Shown here in pieces: positions 8,511-17,517 of a DNA stretch of 64,000 nucleotides. The notes under the pieces were generated by a model. The model did no database searches. It saw only the letters and a program-made list of their open reading frames with translations, and had not been told where the DNA came from. Position numbers and translations under genes: made by a program. Positions within the stretch are counted from its first letter, which is position 1. Every line of letters starts with the position of its first letter. The stretch comes from Rhodopirellula europaea 6C (lineage in GTDB: Bacteria > Planctomycetota > Planctomycetia > Pirellulales > Pirellulaceae): contig NZ_ANMO01000090.1 of the NCBI RefSeq assembly GCF_000338295.1, positions 1-64,000 of the forward strand, in the 5' to 3' direction.

Positions 8511-9506
8511 TCACACGGTCAAATCAGTCAACTGCTTGACTTCTTCGGCGGTGAATGGCTTTGCCAAGCGAGCGCCCATTTGAGCGACCACACGAGCGGC
8601 GGCGTGCGAAGCCAAGTGCCCGGACTGACGCCAATCCAAACCGTTGGTGATGCCGTACAAGATGCCGCCGGCGTACATGTCACCTGCGCCCGTTGTGTCG
8701 ATCGCTTTGACCTTCACGCCTTCGACGGGAATCGCTTCGCCGCCGTGCATCAGGATCGAACCGTTTGGGCCAAGCGTCATCGCGACGTTCTCAGCCGACT
8801 CGTGAATCTTGTTCGCACAGGCGATGGGGTCATCCAGACCGGTGAGGCTTTTGGCCTCTTCTTCGTTGCAGAAGAACAAATCGACGGGGCCACGAATCAG
8901 GTCCCACATCTCATCCTTCATCATGTTGACGAGGAATGGATCCGAGGCGGTGAAGGCGACTTTGACATCGTTCTTCTTTGCCAGCTCAATCGCCTTGTAA
9001 GCGGCCGCTTTGGTTTGTTCGCCGGTGAACAAGTAACCTTCGATGTAAACGTACTTGCTCGCCGCGATCACATCTTCGTCGATGTCCGCTTCGGACAACG
9101 CGGTCGACGCGGCCAAGTTCGTCAGCATGGTTCGCTGAGCGTCTTCGGTGATCAACACGGCACACGTTCCGCTTGGCGTCTCAGGCTGCGGATCGACGTC
9201 GATGGTGACCCCGAGAGCCCGCAAGTCTTTCAAGAAAAATTGCCCGGTTTCGTCGTCACCGATCTTTCCAACGAACGCGGCTTTGCCACCAAAGTCAGCG
9301 ACCGCAGCGATCGTGTTGGCGGCCGAACCACCTGCACAGCGAGACAGCGACGGCAGGTCAAATCGGCTCAGCACGGTCGCTTGTTTTTCGTCGTCGACCA
9401 GCGTCATGATGCCTTTGTCGAGCTTCAGTTCGGACAACAGGTCATCGGCAACCATTGTCTGAATGTCAACGAGAGCATTGCCAACCGCGTAAACATCGTG
9501 CGTCAT
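8511..9506 (-). CDS. PfkB-family carbohydrate/adenosine kinase
   Basis: About 331 residues from ATG 9506; an in-frame ATG three codons upstream is also possible. Signature one is [16 protein letters not shown] near residue 57, followed by [11 protein letters not shown]. Signature two is [17 protein letters not shown] near residue 275, holding the GAGD anion hole and the catalytic aspartate. The overall sequence, with the VGNALVDIQ start and [10 protein letters not shown], resembles adenosine-kinase-like members of the family (PF00294). The family phosphorylates the CH2OH group of sugars or nucleosides using ATP. The exact substrate cannot be read from the sequence. The gene is monocistronic and divergent from the GH32 gene. 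Confidence 0.87.
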   Translation of the reverse strand: MTHDVYAVGNALVDIQTMVADDLLSELKLDKGIMTLVDDEKQATVLSRFDLPSLSRCAGGSAANTIAAVADFGGKAAFVGKIGDDETGQFFLKDLRALGVTIDVDPQPETPSGTCAVLITEDAQRTMLTNLAASTALSEADIDEDVIAASKYVYIEGYLFTGEQTKAAAYKAIELAKKNDVKVAFTASDPFLVNMMKDEMWDLIRGPVDLFFCNEEEAKSLTGLDDPIACANKIHESAENVAMTLGPNGSILMHGGEAIPVEGVKVKAIDTTGAGDMYAGGILYGITNGLDWRQSGHLASHAAARVVAQMGARLAKPFTAEEVKQLTDLTV

Positions 9507-9676
9507 CAAATTCAACCAGAGTGAGAGAAACAGACTCGTCCTTGCCCGCGAATCGGCCGGAATTAGAGCAGCCTCGCATCCGCTGGGCGGGCCCGCAGTG
9601 TACCCGCGAGAGACGACTCCGCCAGCCAGCTATACTGACGCAATTCCCCATCCCACCCCACCTGTCCCCATAATCT

Positions 9677-11119
9677 ATGACCACCCCACATCGCCTTTTG
9701 GTTGCCATCACGACGGTTCTCGCCTCTGTGCTCCCGGCTTCCTTCGTCCAGTCTCAATACGATCCTCACCCCGCCGGAATCGACTACCAAGAAGACTACC
9801 GCAATCAGTTTCACTTCAGCCCCAAATCGGAGTGGATGAACGACATCAACGCGTTGATTTACGCCGATGGCCAGTACCACATGCTGTATCAGTGGGGCAA
9901 AGCGATTCGCCACGGTGGCTATGCGACCAGCCCCGATCTGCTGCACTGGGAAGACGAAGGCGTTGCACTCATCCCACAAGAATCGTTCTTGCCCGCCGAA
10001 GCCCAACGCAATGTCAGCGGAGCACAGGTCTACTCCGGAAGCGGCGTGGTGATCTCCGGAGAGACCGCCGAAAAGATCACCGGGTCAACCAAAGAGGCCA
10101 TGGTGATGATCTACACCGGAACCAAGGCGGGAACCTGTTTGGCGTGGAGCAACGATGGCGGAACCACTTGGCATGACTACTCCGGCAATCCGGTTGCCAA
10201 TCGAACCAAAGGAGCCGATCCCCGCGACCCGTGTGTGTTCTTCCACGAACCGACCAACAAGTGGATCCTCGCTTTGTACGAGAACGGAACGACCCTCTAT
10301 GGCTCGGATGATTTGGTCGAGTGGAAACAGCTCAGCAACATCGACTTTGGGTTCGAGTGCCCGGACATGTTTGAATTGCCACTTGATGGAAACACGGACA
10401 ACAAGAAGTGGGTCCTTCACGACGCGAACGGTTCCTACTTGGTTGGCCAATTTGACGGAGTTCGCTTCACACCGGAACAAGAAACCCTGGTCATGGATGT
10501 TGGACCGGACTTCTACGCCGGCCAAACCTTCTTTCGCCCCAACCTTCCCTCGGGCGATGTGATTCAAATCGCTTGGAACGATCATTGGAACGGCGGCATT
10601 GGCGAAAGCCCGTGGGAACGCAACGCAACCTTCCCAGTGAAAATTGGCTTGGTCACTCACGAAGGAAAGATGAAAGTCACCCGCACACCGATACAAGCGA
10701 TCAAGACGATTTACCAAGACACCACGACTTGGAGCAACAAGACCATCACATCGCAGGATGAAAAGGATGGGCTGCTGAAGGACGTTCGCGCGGAGGCGTT
10801 TGACTTGAACGCCACGTTTGATCTGAGCGACACCAACGCCAGTCAAATTGTCTTCCAGATCGCCAACAAAGAAATCGTCTACGACATTGTGAAGCAACAG
10901 TTGCTAGGAAAGCCACTCAAACCGGACGAAAACAACAAGCTCACCATCCGCATGCTGGTCGACTGGAGCTCGTTGGAAGTCTTCTCTGCCGGGGGCGTAT
11001 TTTCCTATAGCGAGCAGTTTGCCTTCACCCCCGACGATGAGTCCGTTCGTCTTTTCACTCGAGGTGGAAAGGTTGCATTGGAGACGCTGCAACTCAACCG
11101 AATCAAAAGCACTTGGTGA
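9677..11119 (+). CDS. Secreted glycoside hydrolase family 32 protein (levanase/invertase type)
   Basis: 480 residues with an N-terminal signal peptide (HRLLVAITTVLASVLPASF). GH32 landmarks are in order. HFSPKSEWMNDINALIY near residue 55 carries the WMND nucleophile block. KGADPRDPCVFFH near 180 is the RDP transition-state block, and FGFECPDMFELP near 230 is the EC acid/base block. A C-terminal beta-sandwich region follows (DATFDLS-like, then VDWSSLEVFSAGGVFSYSE). The family cleaves beta-fructosides such as levan, inulin or sucrose; secretion suggests an extracellular or periplasmic polymer. It has its own short promoter space and no sugar transporter beside it. Confidence 0.9.
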   Translation: MTTPHRLLVAITTVLASVLPASFVQSQYDPHPAGIDYQEDYRNQFHFSPKSEWMNDINALIYADGQYHMLYQWGKAIRHGGYATSPDLLHWEDEGVALIPQESFLPAEAQRNVSGAQVYSGSGVVISGETAEKITGSTKEAMVMIYTGTKAGTCLAWSNDGGTTWHDYSGNPVANRTKGADPRDPCVFFHEPTNKWILALYENGTTLYGSDDLVEWKQLSNIDFGFECPDMFELPLDGNTDNKKWVLHDANGSYLVGQFDGVRFTPEQETLVMDVGPDFYAGQTFFRPNLPSGDVIQIAWNDHWNGGIGESPWERNATFPVKIGLVTHEGKMKVTRTPIQAIKTIYQDTTTWSNKTITSQDEKDGLLKDVRAEAFDLNATFDLSDTNASQIVFQIANKEIVYDIVKQQLLGKPLKPDENNKLTIRMLVDWSSLEVFSAGGVFSYSEQFAFTPDDESVRLFTRGGKVALETLQLNRIKSTW

Positions 11120-11150
11120 GATAGCTGCGGTGGTGCTCGCCGGAAGCTTC

Positions 11151-11486
11151 CTAACTGAACATCGACGACAAACCGGCGTCGAATTGGCCTCGTGTCAGCA
11201 CGGTTGGCACGCCCGCCTCTCGGGCACCTTTCAATCGGGCGACTTGCACATGCGGTCCATAGGCGACCACGCGAGCCTCGGGACACACCCGTGAAACTGT
11301 CGGCATCAGCTCCGCGACGACTCCGTTGCGAGTCGACAGGTCAACAATGACCCATCCGACGTCTTCGTTGGGTTCTTCCGGCAATCGCCCGGCCAACGAA
11401 AACGTTTTGTCAGCCGATTCGCAGGCGGCTCGCACTCGCGAAGCAAAAATCAAATCGCCAGAGAGGAATAAAACGGTTGATTTCAT
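11151..11486 (-). CDS. Degenerate response-regulator receiver-like protein
   Basis: 111 residues, about one receiver domain with no output domain. VLFLSGDLIFASRVRAACE would be beta1/alpha1 and WVIVDLSTRNG is beta3 with an aspartate in the phosphorylation position. ARVVAYGPHVQVARLKGAREAG and VPTVLTRGQF are beta4-alpha4-beta5. The acidic pair after beta1 is replaced by SGD and the conserved beta5 lysine by arginine, so classical phosphorylation is doubtful. It is divergent from the FliN-like gene with only about 44 bp between the starts, which suggests shared control. Function unknown; a stand-alone receiver could act as a protein-binding switch. Confidence 0.6.
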   Translation of the reverse strand: MKSTVLFLSGDLIFASRVRAACESADKTFSLAGRLPEEPNEDVGWVIVDLSTRNGVVAELMPTVSRVCPEARVVAYGPHVQVARLKGAREAGVPTVLTRGQFDAGLSSMFS

Positions 11487-11530
11487 GGATGATTCCGGTC
11501 GATAAACGATGTGTCAGGATACAAGGAAGA

Positions 11531-11830
11531 ATGAGCGAGAACGCAACCGAAGACAAGCCGACCGAACCCAGTCCTCCGACATCATCGATGTACAAGGAGA
11601 AGGTTCTGAAGATCCGCACCACCGTCAACGTCACGTTGGCGGAGAAAAAGGAACCGCTTCGCAAGATTCTGGCGTTGGTGCCCGGCTCGATGCTGACCTT
11701 CGATGTGAACTGCGACCGACCGCTGACGCTGCGTGCGGGTGGACACCCAATCGCCACCGGCGAAACCGTCAAGATTGGTGACAAATTCGGCCTGCGAGTC
11801 CGTGAAATCGGTGTTCCCAAAGAAGACTGA
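11531..11830 (+). CDS. Stand-alone FliN/SpoA-domain (type III secretion switch C-ring like) protein
   Basis: 99 residues from ATG 11531, which has AAGGAAG immediately upstream. After a Pro/Glu-rich N-terminus of about 25 residues there is a single SpoA-type domain. It reads VNVTLAEKKEPLRKILALVP, then GSMLTFDVNCDRPLTLRAGG, GETVKIGDKFGLRV and a final REI. This is the pattern of FliN, the flagellar C-ring switch subunit, and of its type III secretion counterparts. Other flagellar genes are absent here, so it is an orphan copy. A role in motility, secretion, or another assembly with a SpoA domain cannot be decided. Confidence 0.75.
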   Translation: MSENATEDKPTEPSPPTSSMYKEKVLKIRTTVNVTLAEKKEPLRKILALVPGSMLTFDVNCDRPLTLRAGGHPIATGETVKIGDKFGLRVREIGVPKED

Positions 11831-11860
11831 TCCGTCGAAAGACCCAACCGCGAAAACGAA

Positions 11861-11902
11861 AAGGCCCGCCTGAAATCATCGAACTGATTTCAAACGGGCC
11901 TT
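11861..11902. terminator. Bidirectional terminator hairpin
   Basis: AAGGCCCG (11861-11868) and TGAAATCA (11871-11878) pair with TGATTTCA (11885-11892) and CGGGCCTT (11895-11902) across a 6-nt loop. Flanks are A-rich on the left and T-rich on the right. It separates the convergent FliN-like and SGNH/dehydrogenase genes. Confidence 0.8.
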
Positions 11903-11944
11903 GTTTCGTTTCATTACCGATCGATCACGACGTCGACGGCTTGT

Positions 11945-14900
11945 TCACTCGCCCTTCGCCGGACGACCGAAGAAGACCGCGCGATCGATGTGGAAGATGC
12001 CCGTTCCTTCCAAGCCGATTTTGATGTAGCTCGCGATCGTGCCCTCGGGAAGTTCGACCTTCCATTCGGCCTGCGGCGAGTCACTCTTCCAAACACGCGT
12101 CCAATCCTTTCCGTCGTTGGACGTCCAAACGGCCAATCCCTTGGCTCGGTCGTGGAACTCCTCGTCACGACGGTTCGTAATTTTCCCACGTACCAATTCG
12201 GCCGGGTTCGCCAACCGAAGGATCACCGCGGGATCGGCTGCGGGCTGTTTCGAGTGAACCGCGAAACGATCTTTCCGAACGCCTTCTCCGCTGAACAAGT
12301 GCTCCGCTTCGCGGTTCCAAACGGCAGGCCAATCGCCAGGCACACTGATCATTGAATCACGAGTCACCTCGATCAGATCCCCATCTTTGCGAAGAGGGTA
12401 ATCGGTGTTCGGGTTGGTCGCGATCCACTCACCACCCAAGAAAGCCAACAGATCCAAAAACTCACTCGGGGCGACCGTTTCGGTCAAACCCTCGGGCATG
12501 CTACTTGCCTTCATCGGTTTGCGAATCTCGATCTCTTCCTTGTCGATCACTTTGGTTTTGCCGTCGGCGATTCCCAACGAGATCGTTTCTTCGTCTTCCT
12601 TCAGGATGAAGCCGCCGATGGCTTCACCGTCATACGTCAAAATCATGACCGTTTCGTATCCCTTGGCGATTTCTTCGTTGGGCCAAACGATCGAACGGAT
12701 GATGTGTTCCTTCGTCATCCGTTCTCCAATGTTGGTCAGCTCAGGACCAAACGCTTTGCCAAGTTTGCCGTGCAAGTGACAGGCGGAACAAACACGTTCG
12801 AACACCTTCGCACCTGTTTCAGCATTCCCACGAGATGCGGCGACGACTTTTTGCAACGCGACCAATTGGTCCTCTTGCTTGGCATCGACATCGGCCAGAA
12901 TCTTCAATGGACGATAGACTTCCGCGCCGGGCCCGGTTGCGATTTTGTATTCCTTCAAATACTCGGCCGCCTTGGCTGGCAACGATGCGATCAGCTCCTG
13001 AATTTCGGCCGAGTCGCCATCCCAATGCTTCGACAACGCCGACATGGTGTGTTCCAACACATATTGAATCCACTTGTCCGCGGGTCGATCGATACCGGCC
13101 AATGCCACGCGAACACCGACGGGATGATCCATCAGGCTGGCAGCTCGAAGCGATTCAAGTCGCACGCGAGCGTGGTCGTCTCGGCCGGCTTCCAAAAGGA
13201 ACTGCACGAACGGAAGATCGACCGACAATTCAATTTGATCAGGCGAGTTGGCTTGTTCGTTGCCGGACAAAAAACGCCATTCGTTGCCAACGACGTGGGT
13301 CGCGGCGGCACGTTGTTGGAAGTTGCCTTCCGCCAAAACTCTTCTCGCGAGATCCAACTCGACGTTGTGGAACGCTTCCTGTACCCAAAGGATTTCAAGA
13401 GCGGCTTCGGCAGTCGGATTGTCCTGCAACCATTGCTTCGATGCGGCAACCACTTCGTCGGCGGGACGGCTGAGCAGAGCTCGACGGGCGCGGTATCGGG
13501 TTCGCGTCTCGAACGCCAACAATTGATCCATCACCTCGATAGTCGGCAGATCCGACTGCGTTACAACGTCGAGCAAAGGACGTTCTTTGTGACGCATACG
13601 GTAGATGCGGCCGTGTTCGTGGTCACGGTTTGGATCTCGTTGCGAGTATTGCATGTGACCGATCAGGGCGTTGCACCAATCGCCGAACCACAAAGCTCCG
13701 TCCGGTCCAATTTTTGGATCGACGGGACGGAAGAACATATCCGTGCTAACCAACAAGTCATCGGTTCGCTCGCCAGTCAAACCCGCTTCATCATCTTGGT
13801 CGCGAATTTCGAACGCCGGCATCCCGTGCATGTTGATCACACAGGCGTAGATCAAACGATTGCGGAACTCTTCTGGGAACTGACGTGAGTGCAGGATTTC
13901 GTTGCCTGCCGCCGGGCGAATTCCGTGGTTGTTGAAAATTGGCTCCAACGTTTTTCGCGAACGGACATCGCCGCCCGACAACGCGTTCGTCCAGTGGTGC
14001 TGGGCGTTGGTCCCGTCACCAATGATTCCGTTGCCGTATTGATCAAAGACCAAACACCACGGGTTGTATTGCCCGGGTGTGCGGAAGTGCGTCAAACGCA
14101 GACTTTCCAAGTCCCAAACGTAGCTGCCCGATGCACCCGCTTCGCGAACGGGGCCCCAAGGTGTTTCGACCGTCGTCGACATCGCGATGCCTTCCTGCAT
14201 GTGCAGGCGACCACCGTTGGAATACTCCCACGCGCCCATCGCATGGTGAGTGTCGTCGGTTCCGATCCCGTCCAACACGTGCGTGACTTCATCGGCGACA
14301 TCATCGCCATCGGTGTCTCGCAAAAACAAAATGTGCGGTTCGTCGATGACCAACACGCCGTCTTTGTAAAATTCAAATCCGGTCGGGCAAATCAGCTTGT
14401 CATAAAACGGTTTGCACTCGTCCGCTTTACCGTCGCCGTCAGTGTCTTCAAAGATCAGCAAACGATCGCTGGGGCGGCTGCTGCCCGGCAACCACTGCGG
14501 GTAGTTGACCATGCACGACACCCACAACCGACCGCGTTGGTCGAATGCAATTTGCGTCGGGTTGGCCAGTTCGGGAAAGTCTTTCTCGCTGGCGAAACAT
14601 TCGACTTCGAAACCGTCGGGGATTTCCATCTGCGAGATGGATTGTTCCGGTGTGGGATACTCCAACGTCTTGGGCTCACGCATTTCGCGGAACGAATCAT
14701 CGCGAGAACCGAACATGGTTTCGGGAATGAAGACCTCGCCGGTTTTTGAATCGTCCACTTCGTCCGGCACTTCGCGACCGGCGGACATGTCCCACAAATA
14801 TTGATCGCGAACGGCGACCATCTTGCGAATCTTTTGAAACTCACCTGGAAAGGTTTCGGTGTCCCACGTGCGACGTCCACCATAGACGTACCAACCGTTC

Positions 14901-15706
14901 AGCATTCGGTAGTCTTGCTGGTGCAACCAAGCTTTGTCGTTGACGACTTCTCGCATCGCTTCAAAGCGTTCCGCACCGACCGCGGGTCCGGCACCATCAA
15001 ACAACGCCGCATCGATCAGCAATGAAACGGCTTCGTCACCGGCTTCGTTCAAATGCATACCGTTGGTTGTGAACTGGCAGCCAGGTTGTTGTTGAAACAG
15101 TTCAGCGGTCGGCGTGAACACGTCGACAACCGTCAACTCACGTTGCTTGCCAACTCGTTTGACCGCATCGGCGTAGGCGGCCAAGTAACGGTTGTGCAGC
15201 GAACCATCCGGTTGCAACGGATTGCCGCTGGGTTCAAACGCAATTGGAGTGACCAAAGCGAACTGGACCGGTCGTCCGTCGCTGCCAAACTGCTTCGCCA
15301 ACCCGTCCAAGTACGCGTGGTAGTCCGCCTCGAATTTCGCGATTTGTTCCGCGTCGTCTCCGGCGAACGATTCGTTCATGCCGAAGAAGCACAAGAACGC
15401 TTGCGGTGCGAAGACTTGGAACGGATCGTCGATGACGGTGTAGTTGCCGGGGCGTTGTTGCTTGGAAACTTCATCGGTCGGCCAACCAAAGTTGCGAACG
15501 ACCAGCGGATTGTCGCTGGTTCGCAGATGCAGCATGGTTTCCAAGTGCCCGTACAGGCTCATCCGCTGCGCCGTTCCATTGCCCACAAACGCTAAACGAG
15601 TTTTGGCAGGCAGCTTGGACGGGTCCATGGCCGAGAAAACCGAGCCCACCAGCGTCAAAGAAAACGCGACAAAACTCAAAAGCAGAACGCCCCGTGTCGC
15701 TACCAT
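11945..15706 (-). CDS. SGNH hydrolase / PVC-type dehydrogenase propeller / cytochrome c multidomain secreted protein
   Basis: About 1253 residues from ATG 15706, chosen because it starts a signal peptide (RGVLLLSFVAFSLTLVGSVF); the open frame continues to 16126. Residues 30-250 look like a SGNH/GDSL esterase (LAFVGNGTAQRMSLYGHLE, FFGMNESF, GMHLNEAGDEA with the catalytic-type His). From about 375 on, PTQIAFDQRGRLWVS, DTDGDGKADE and GPDGALWFGDW match the membrane-bound dehydrogenase beta-propeller of Planctomycetes. A HEAT-like helical part follows. CSACHLHG near residue 970 is a c-type haem motif. The C-terminus (about 1090 on) resembles a discoidin-like sugar-binding module. Substrate unknown; a periplasmic oxidation and de-esterification of polysaccharide is inferred. 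Confidence 0.75.
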   Translation of the reverse strand: MVATRGVLLLSFVAFSLTLVGSVFSAMDPSKLPAKTRLAFVGNGTAQRMSLYGHLETMLHLRTSDNPLVVRNFGWPTDEVSKQQRPGNYTVIDDPFQVFAPQAFLCFFGMNESFAGDDAEQIAKFEADYHAYLDGLAKQFGSDGRPVQFALVTPIAFEPSGNPLQPDGSLHNRYLAAYADAVKRVGKQRELTVVDVFTPTAELFQQQPGCQFTTNGMHLNEAGDEAVSLLIDAALFDGAGPAVGAERFEAMREVVNDKAWLHQQDYRMLNGWYVYGGRRTWDTETFPGEFQKIRKMVAVRDQYLWDMSAGREVPDEVDDSKTGEVFIPETMFGSRDDSFREMREPKTLEYPTPEQSISQMEIPDGFEVECFASEKDFPELANPTQIAFDQRGRLWVSCMVNYPQWLPGSSRPSDRLLIFEDTDGDGKADECKPFYDKLICPTGFEFYKDGVLVIDEPHILFLRDTDGDDVADEVTHVLDGIGTDDTHHAMGAWEYSNGGRLHMQEGIAMSTTVETPWGPVREAGASGSYVWDLESLRLTHFRTPGQYNPWCLVFDQYGNGIIGDGTNAQHHWTNALSGGDVRSRKTLEPIFNNHGIRPAAGNEILHSRQFPEEFRNRLIYACVINMHGMPAFEIRDQDDEAGLTGERTDDLLVSTDMFFRPVDPKIGPDGALWFGDWCNALIGHMQYSQRDPNRDHEHGRIYRMRHKERPLLDVVTQSDLPTIEVMDQLLAFETRTRYRARRALLSRPADEVVAASKQWLQDNPTAEAALEILWVQEAFHNVELDLARRVLAEGNFQQRAAATHVVGNEWRFLSGNEQANSPDQIELSVDLPFVQFLLEAGRDDHARVRLESLRAASLMDHPVGVRVALAGIDRPADKWIQYVLEHTMSALSKHWDGDSAEIQELIASLPAKAAEYLKEYKIATGPGAEVYRPLKILADVDAKQEDQLVALQKVVAASRGNAETGAKVFERVCSACHLHGKLGKAFGPELTNIGERMTKEHIIRSIVWPNEEIAKGYETVMILTYDGEAIGGFILKEDEETISLGIADGKTKVIDKEEIEIRKPMKASSMPEGLTETVAPSEFLDLLAFLGGEWIATNPNTDYPLRKDGDLIEVTRDSMISVPGDWPAVWNREAEHLFSGEGVRKDRFAVHSKQPAADPAVILRLANPAELVRGKITNRRDEEFHDRAKGLAVWTSNDGKDWTRVWKSDSPQAEWKVELPEGTIASYIKIGLEGTGIFHIDRAVFFGRPAKGE

Positions 15707-15949
15707 TTGGGCCTTGGAGGCAACCGACCGCTCGGTCCGGAGCAACTGGGCCTGGTGGGCGGAACGAGACCGCGAAAACGCGAAAAATTTCATAAAACGC
15801 ATGCAAAAAGCGAGAGAGAACGGGGGGATCGAGGCGGGAGATGTCAGTTTGCGGAACGAGAATCGCAATGCCATCGTATCGTACAGAATCTTAACCGATT
15901 CTCTTGCCAAGTTGGCAGTGGATTCATTCCTTCGTCTGAGCCCCAATTG

Positions 15950-16489
15950 ATGTTCTTTCGACTTCTCGCACTCCTGATCGTCGTCCCTTTCATCGAGCTG
16001 GTTTTGCTTCTGCGTTTGGCAGATGCGACCAGCTGGCTGACCACGTTGTTGATCGTCGTCATCACAGGGATCATCGGATCGTTCTTGGCTCGCCGCGAAG
16101 GCTTGGCGACTTGGTTTCGGTTCCAATCAGCGATGTCGCAAGGCAAGATGCCCAGCCGTGAAATTCAGGATGGATTGATGATCGCGTTCGCGGCCGCGTT
16201 GTTGCTAACGCCGGGTTTGCTGACCGATGCACTTGGCTTCACGCTTTTGACTCCTCCCGGTCGCGCGTTGATTGGCGGATGGTTGCGTCATCGTTTCGCG
16301 GGAAGTTTTCAAATGCGGACCTTTGGCGGTGGCGGATCCGGCTCATCCGATGGTCCGTCGACGCAAGATGGATTTGGTCAGCGAGGTTTTGGTCAGAACG
16401 GTTCCGATTCATCGGGGCAGCGTTCCGGCGGTGGGGGCGATACGATTGACTCGCCTCACTTCGAACCCAAACAATCGCCTTCGCCGTGA
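15950..16489 (+). CDS. fxsA: FxsA family membrane protein
   Basis: About 179 residues from ATG 15950. The core matches FxsA (PF04186). FRLLALLIVVPFIELVLLLR is the first membrane helix. A second helix (TLLIVVITGIIGSFLARREG) and the helix AAALLLTPGLLTDALGFTLL carry the conserved LTPG segment, ending GRALIGGWLRHRF. A glycine/serine-rich cytoplasmic tail follows (GGGGSGSSDGPSTQDGFGQ). In E. coli FxsA overproduction relieves F exclusion of phage T7, but the general role is unknown. It is the first gene of a plus-strand operon: its stop TGA lies inside the GTG start of the HAD gene. It is divergent from the big SGNH/dehydrogenase gene. Confidence 0.88.
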   Translation: MFFRLLALLIVVPFIELVLLLRLADATSWLTTLLIVVITGIIGSFLARREGLATWFRFQSAMSQGKMPSREIQDGLMIAFAAALLLTPGLLTDALGFTLLTPPGRALIGGWLRHRFAGSFQMRTFGGGGSGSSDGPSTQDGFGQRGFGQNGSDSSGQRSGGGGDTIDSPHFEPKQSPSP

Positions 16490-17460
16490 ACTCATCCAAC
16501 GACCGTGACACCGGACTGACGGACCTTCTCTTTTCTTCCACGCCGCTTCAGCCAACCCCGATCTCGGTCGAACCGGCGCACATCCCGCTGACACAGCCCA
16601 AACCGCTGGACCTAAGCGAGATTCAGGTCATCTTGCTCGACGTCTACGGAACGTTGGTGATCAGCGGCAGCGGCGACGTTGGAACCGCTGATGACGCCAA
16701 GCACGACGCGGCCAACCAATGGATTCGCGATGCCGCCATCGCCGCCGGAGTCGATGACCTGAGCAACATTCCGACTTCCAACCAGTTGCGAGATCTGATC
16801 GTTGCAACGAATGAAGCGGCTCGTTTCGAGACGAACCCGAAGCCCGAAGTCGACATTCTGGAAATCTGGCGGCAGGTGCTGGATGCCAACGGACGCTGGG
16901 ATTTGGCGACGAATTCAAAAATTTTGGTGAATTGGATTTGTGGCGTCGAAGGGCGTTCCAATCCGGTTTGGCCGATGCCGGGTGCTCACGATGCCTTGAT
17001 GGCGATGAAGGAAAAGGGGCGTCGTTTGGGGATCGTCAGCAACGCTCAGTTTTACACTCCACTGATCGTTCGGGCATTGATGGCGAACCGTCCCCAGGAC
17101 GCGAAACGTGACCCGTCAAGTGATTCGGCCGAAAGAACGATTGCGGGCGATCTGTCATCCGTGTTCGATCTCAACGCGTGTCATTTTTCCTATCGCTACC
17201 GAGCGGCCAAGCCGGGCCCGTTGTTGTTTGATCGCGCGATGCGTCATCTTGGTTCACTCGGAATTTCGCCCGATCAGGTGCTCTACGTTGGCAACGATAT
17301 GCTCAACGATGTCTGGGCGGCAAAGGAGTTTGGGCTGCGGACGGCGCTGTTCGCCGGGGATGGTCGCAGCCTACGATTGCGCACCAATGACGCCCGTTGT
17401 CAAAATTGTTTACCTGACATGGTGCTGACACACTGGGAACAGATAGTAGAGTGTCTGTGA
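16486..17460 (+). CDS. HAD-superfamily hydrolase
   Basis: 324 residues, starting at GTG 16486 that overlaps the fxsA stop (GTGA), which implies translational coupling. After a 45-residue extension, motif I is LLDVYGTLV (nucleophile Asp; the second acid is Tyr as in the DxYGT subgroup). Motif II is GIVSNAQF, motif III YRAAKPGPLLFD with Lys, and motif IV YVGNDMLNDVWAAKEFG with two Asp. A helical cap lies between I and II. These enzymes are usually phosphatases. A glycosyltransferase and a sugar phosphorylase follow in the operon, so dephosphorylation of a glycosylated intermediate is a reasonable guess, not shown. Confidence 0.85.
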   Translation: MNSSNDRDTGLTDLLFSSTPLQPTPISVEPAHIPLTQPKPLDLSEIQVILLDVYGTLVISGSGDVGTADDAKHDAANQWIRDAAIAAGVDDLSNIPTSNQLRDLIVATNEAARFETNPKPEVDILEIWRQVLDANGRWDLATNSKILVNWICGVEGRSNPVWPMPGAHDALMAMKEKGRRLGIVSNAQFYTPLIVRALMANRPQDAKRDPSSDSAERTIAGDLSSVFDLNACHFSYRYRAAKPGPLLFDRAMRHLGSLGISPDQVLYVGNDMLNDVWAAKEFGLRTALFAGDGRSLRLRTNDARCQNCLPDMVLTHWEQIVECL

Positions 17461-17517
17461 GCGAACGTTTACTTGACGTTCAATAGCTAGACGACACACG
17501 CATGAGTGGCATCAACG

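Noticed and set aside
12704-13888. 394-codon plus-strand frame opposite the SGNH/dehydrogenase gene
   Set aside because: Shadow of a gene whose CxxCH and propeller motifs are clear on the minus strand.
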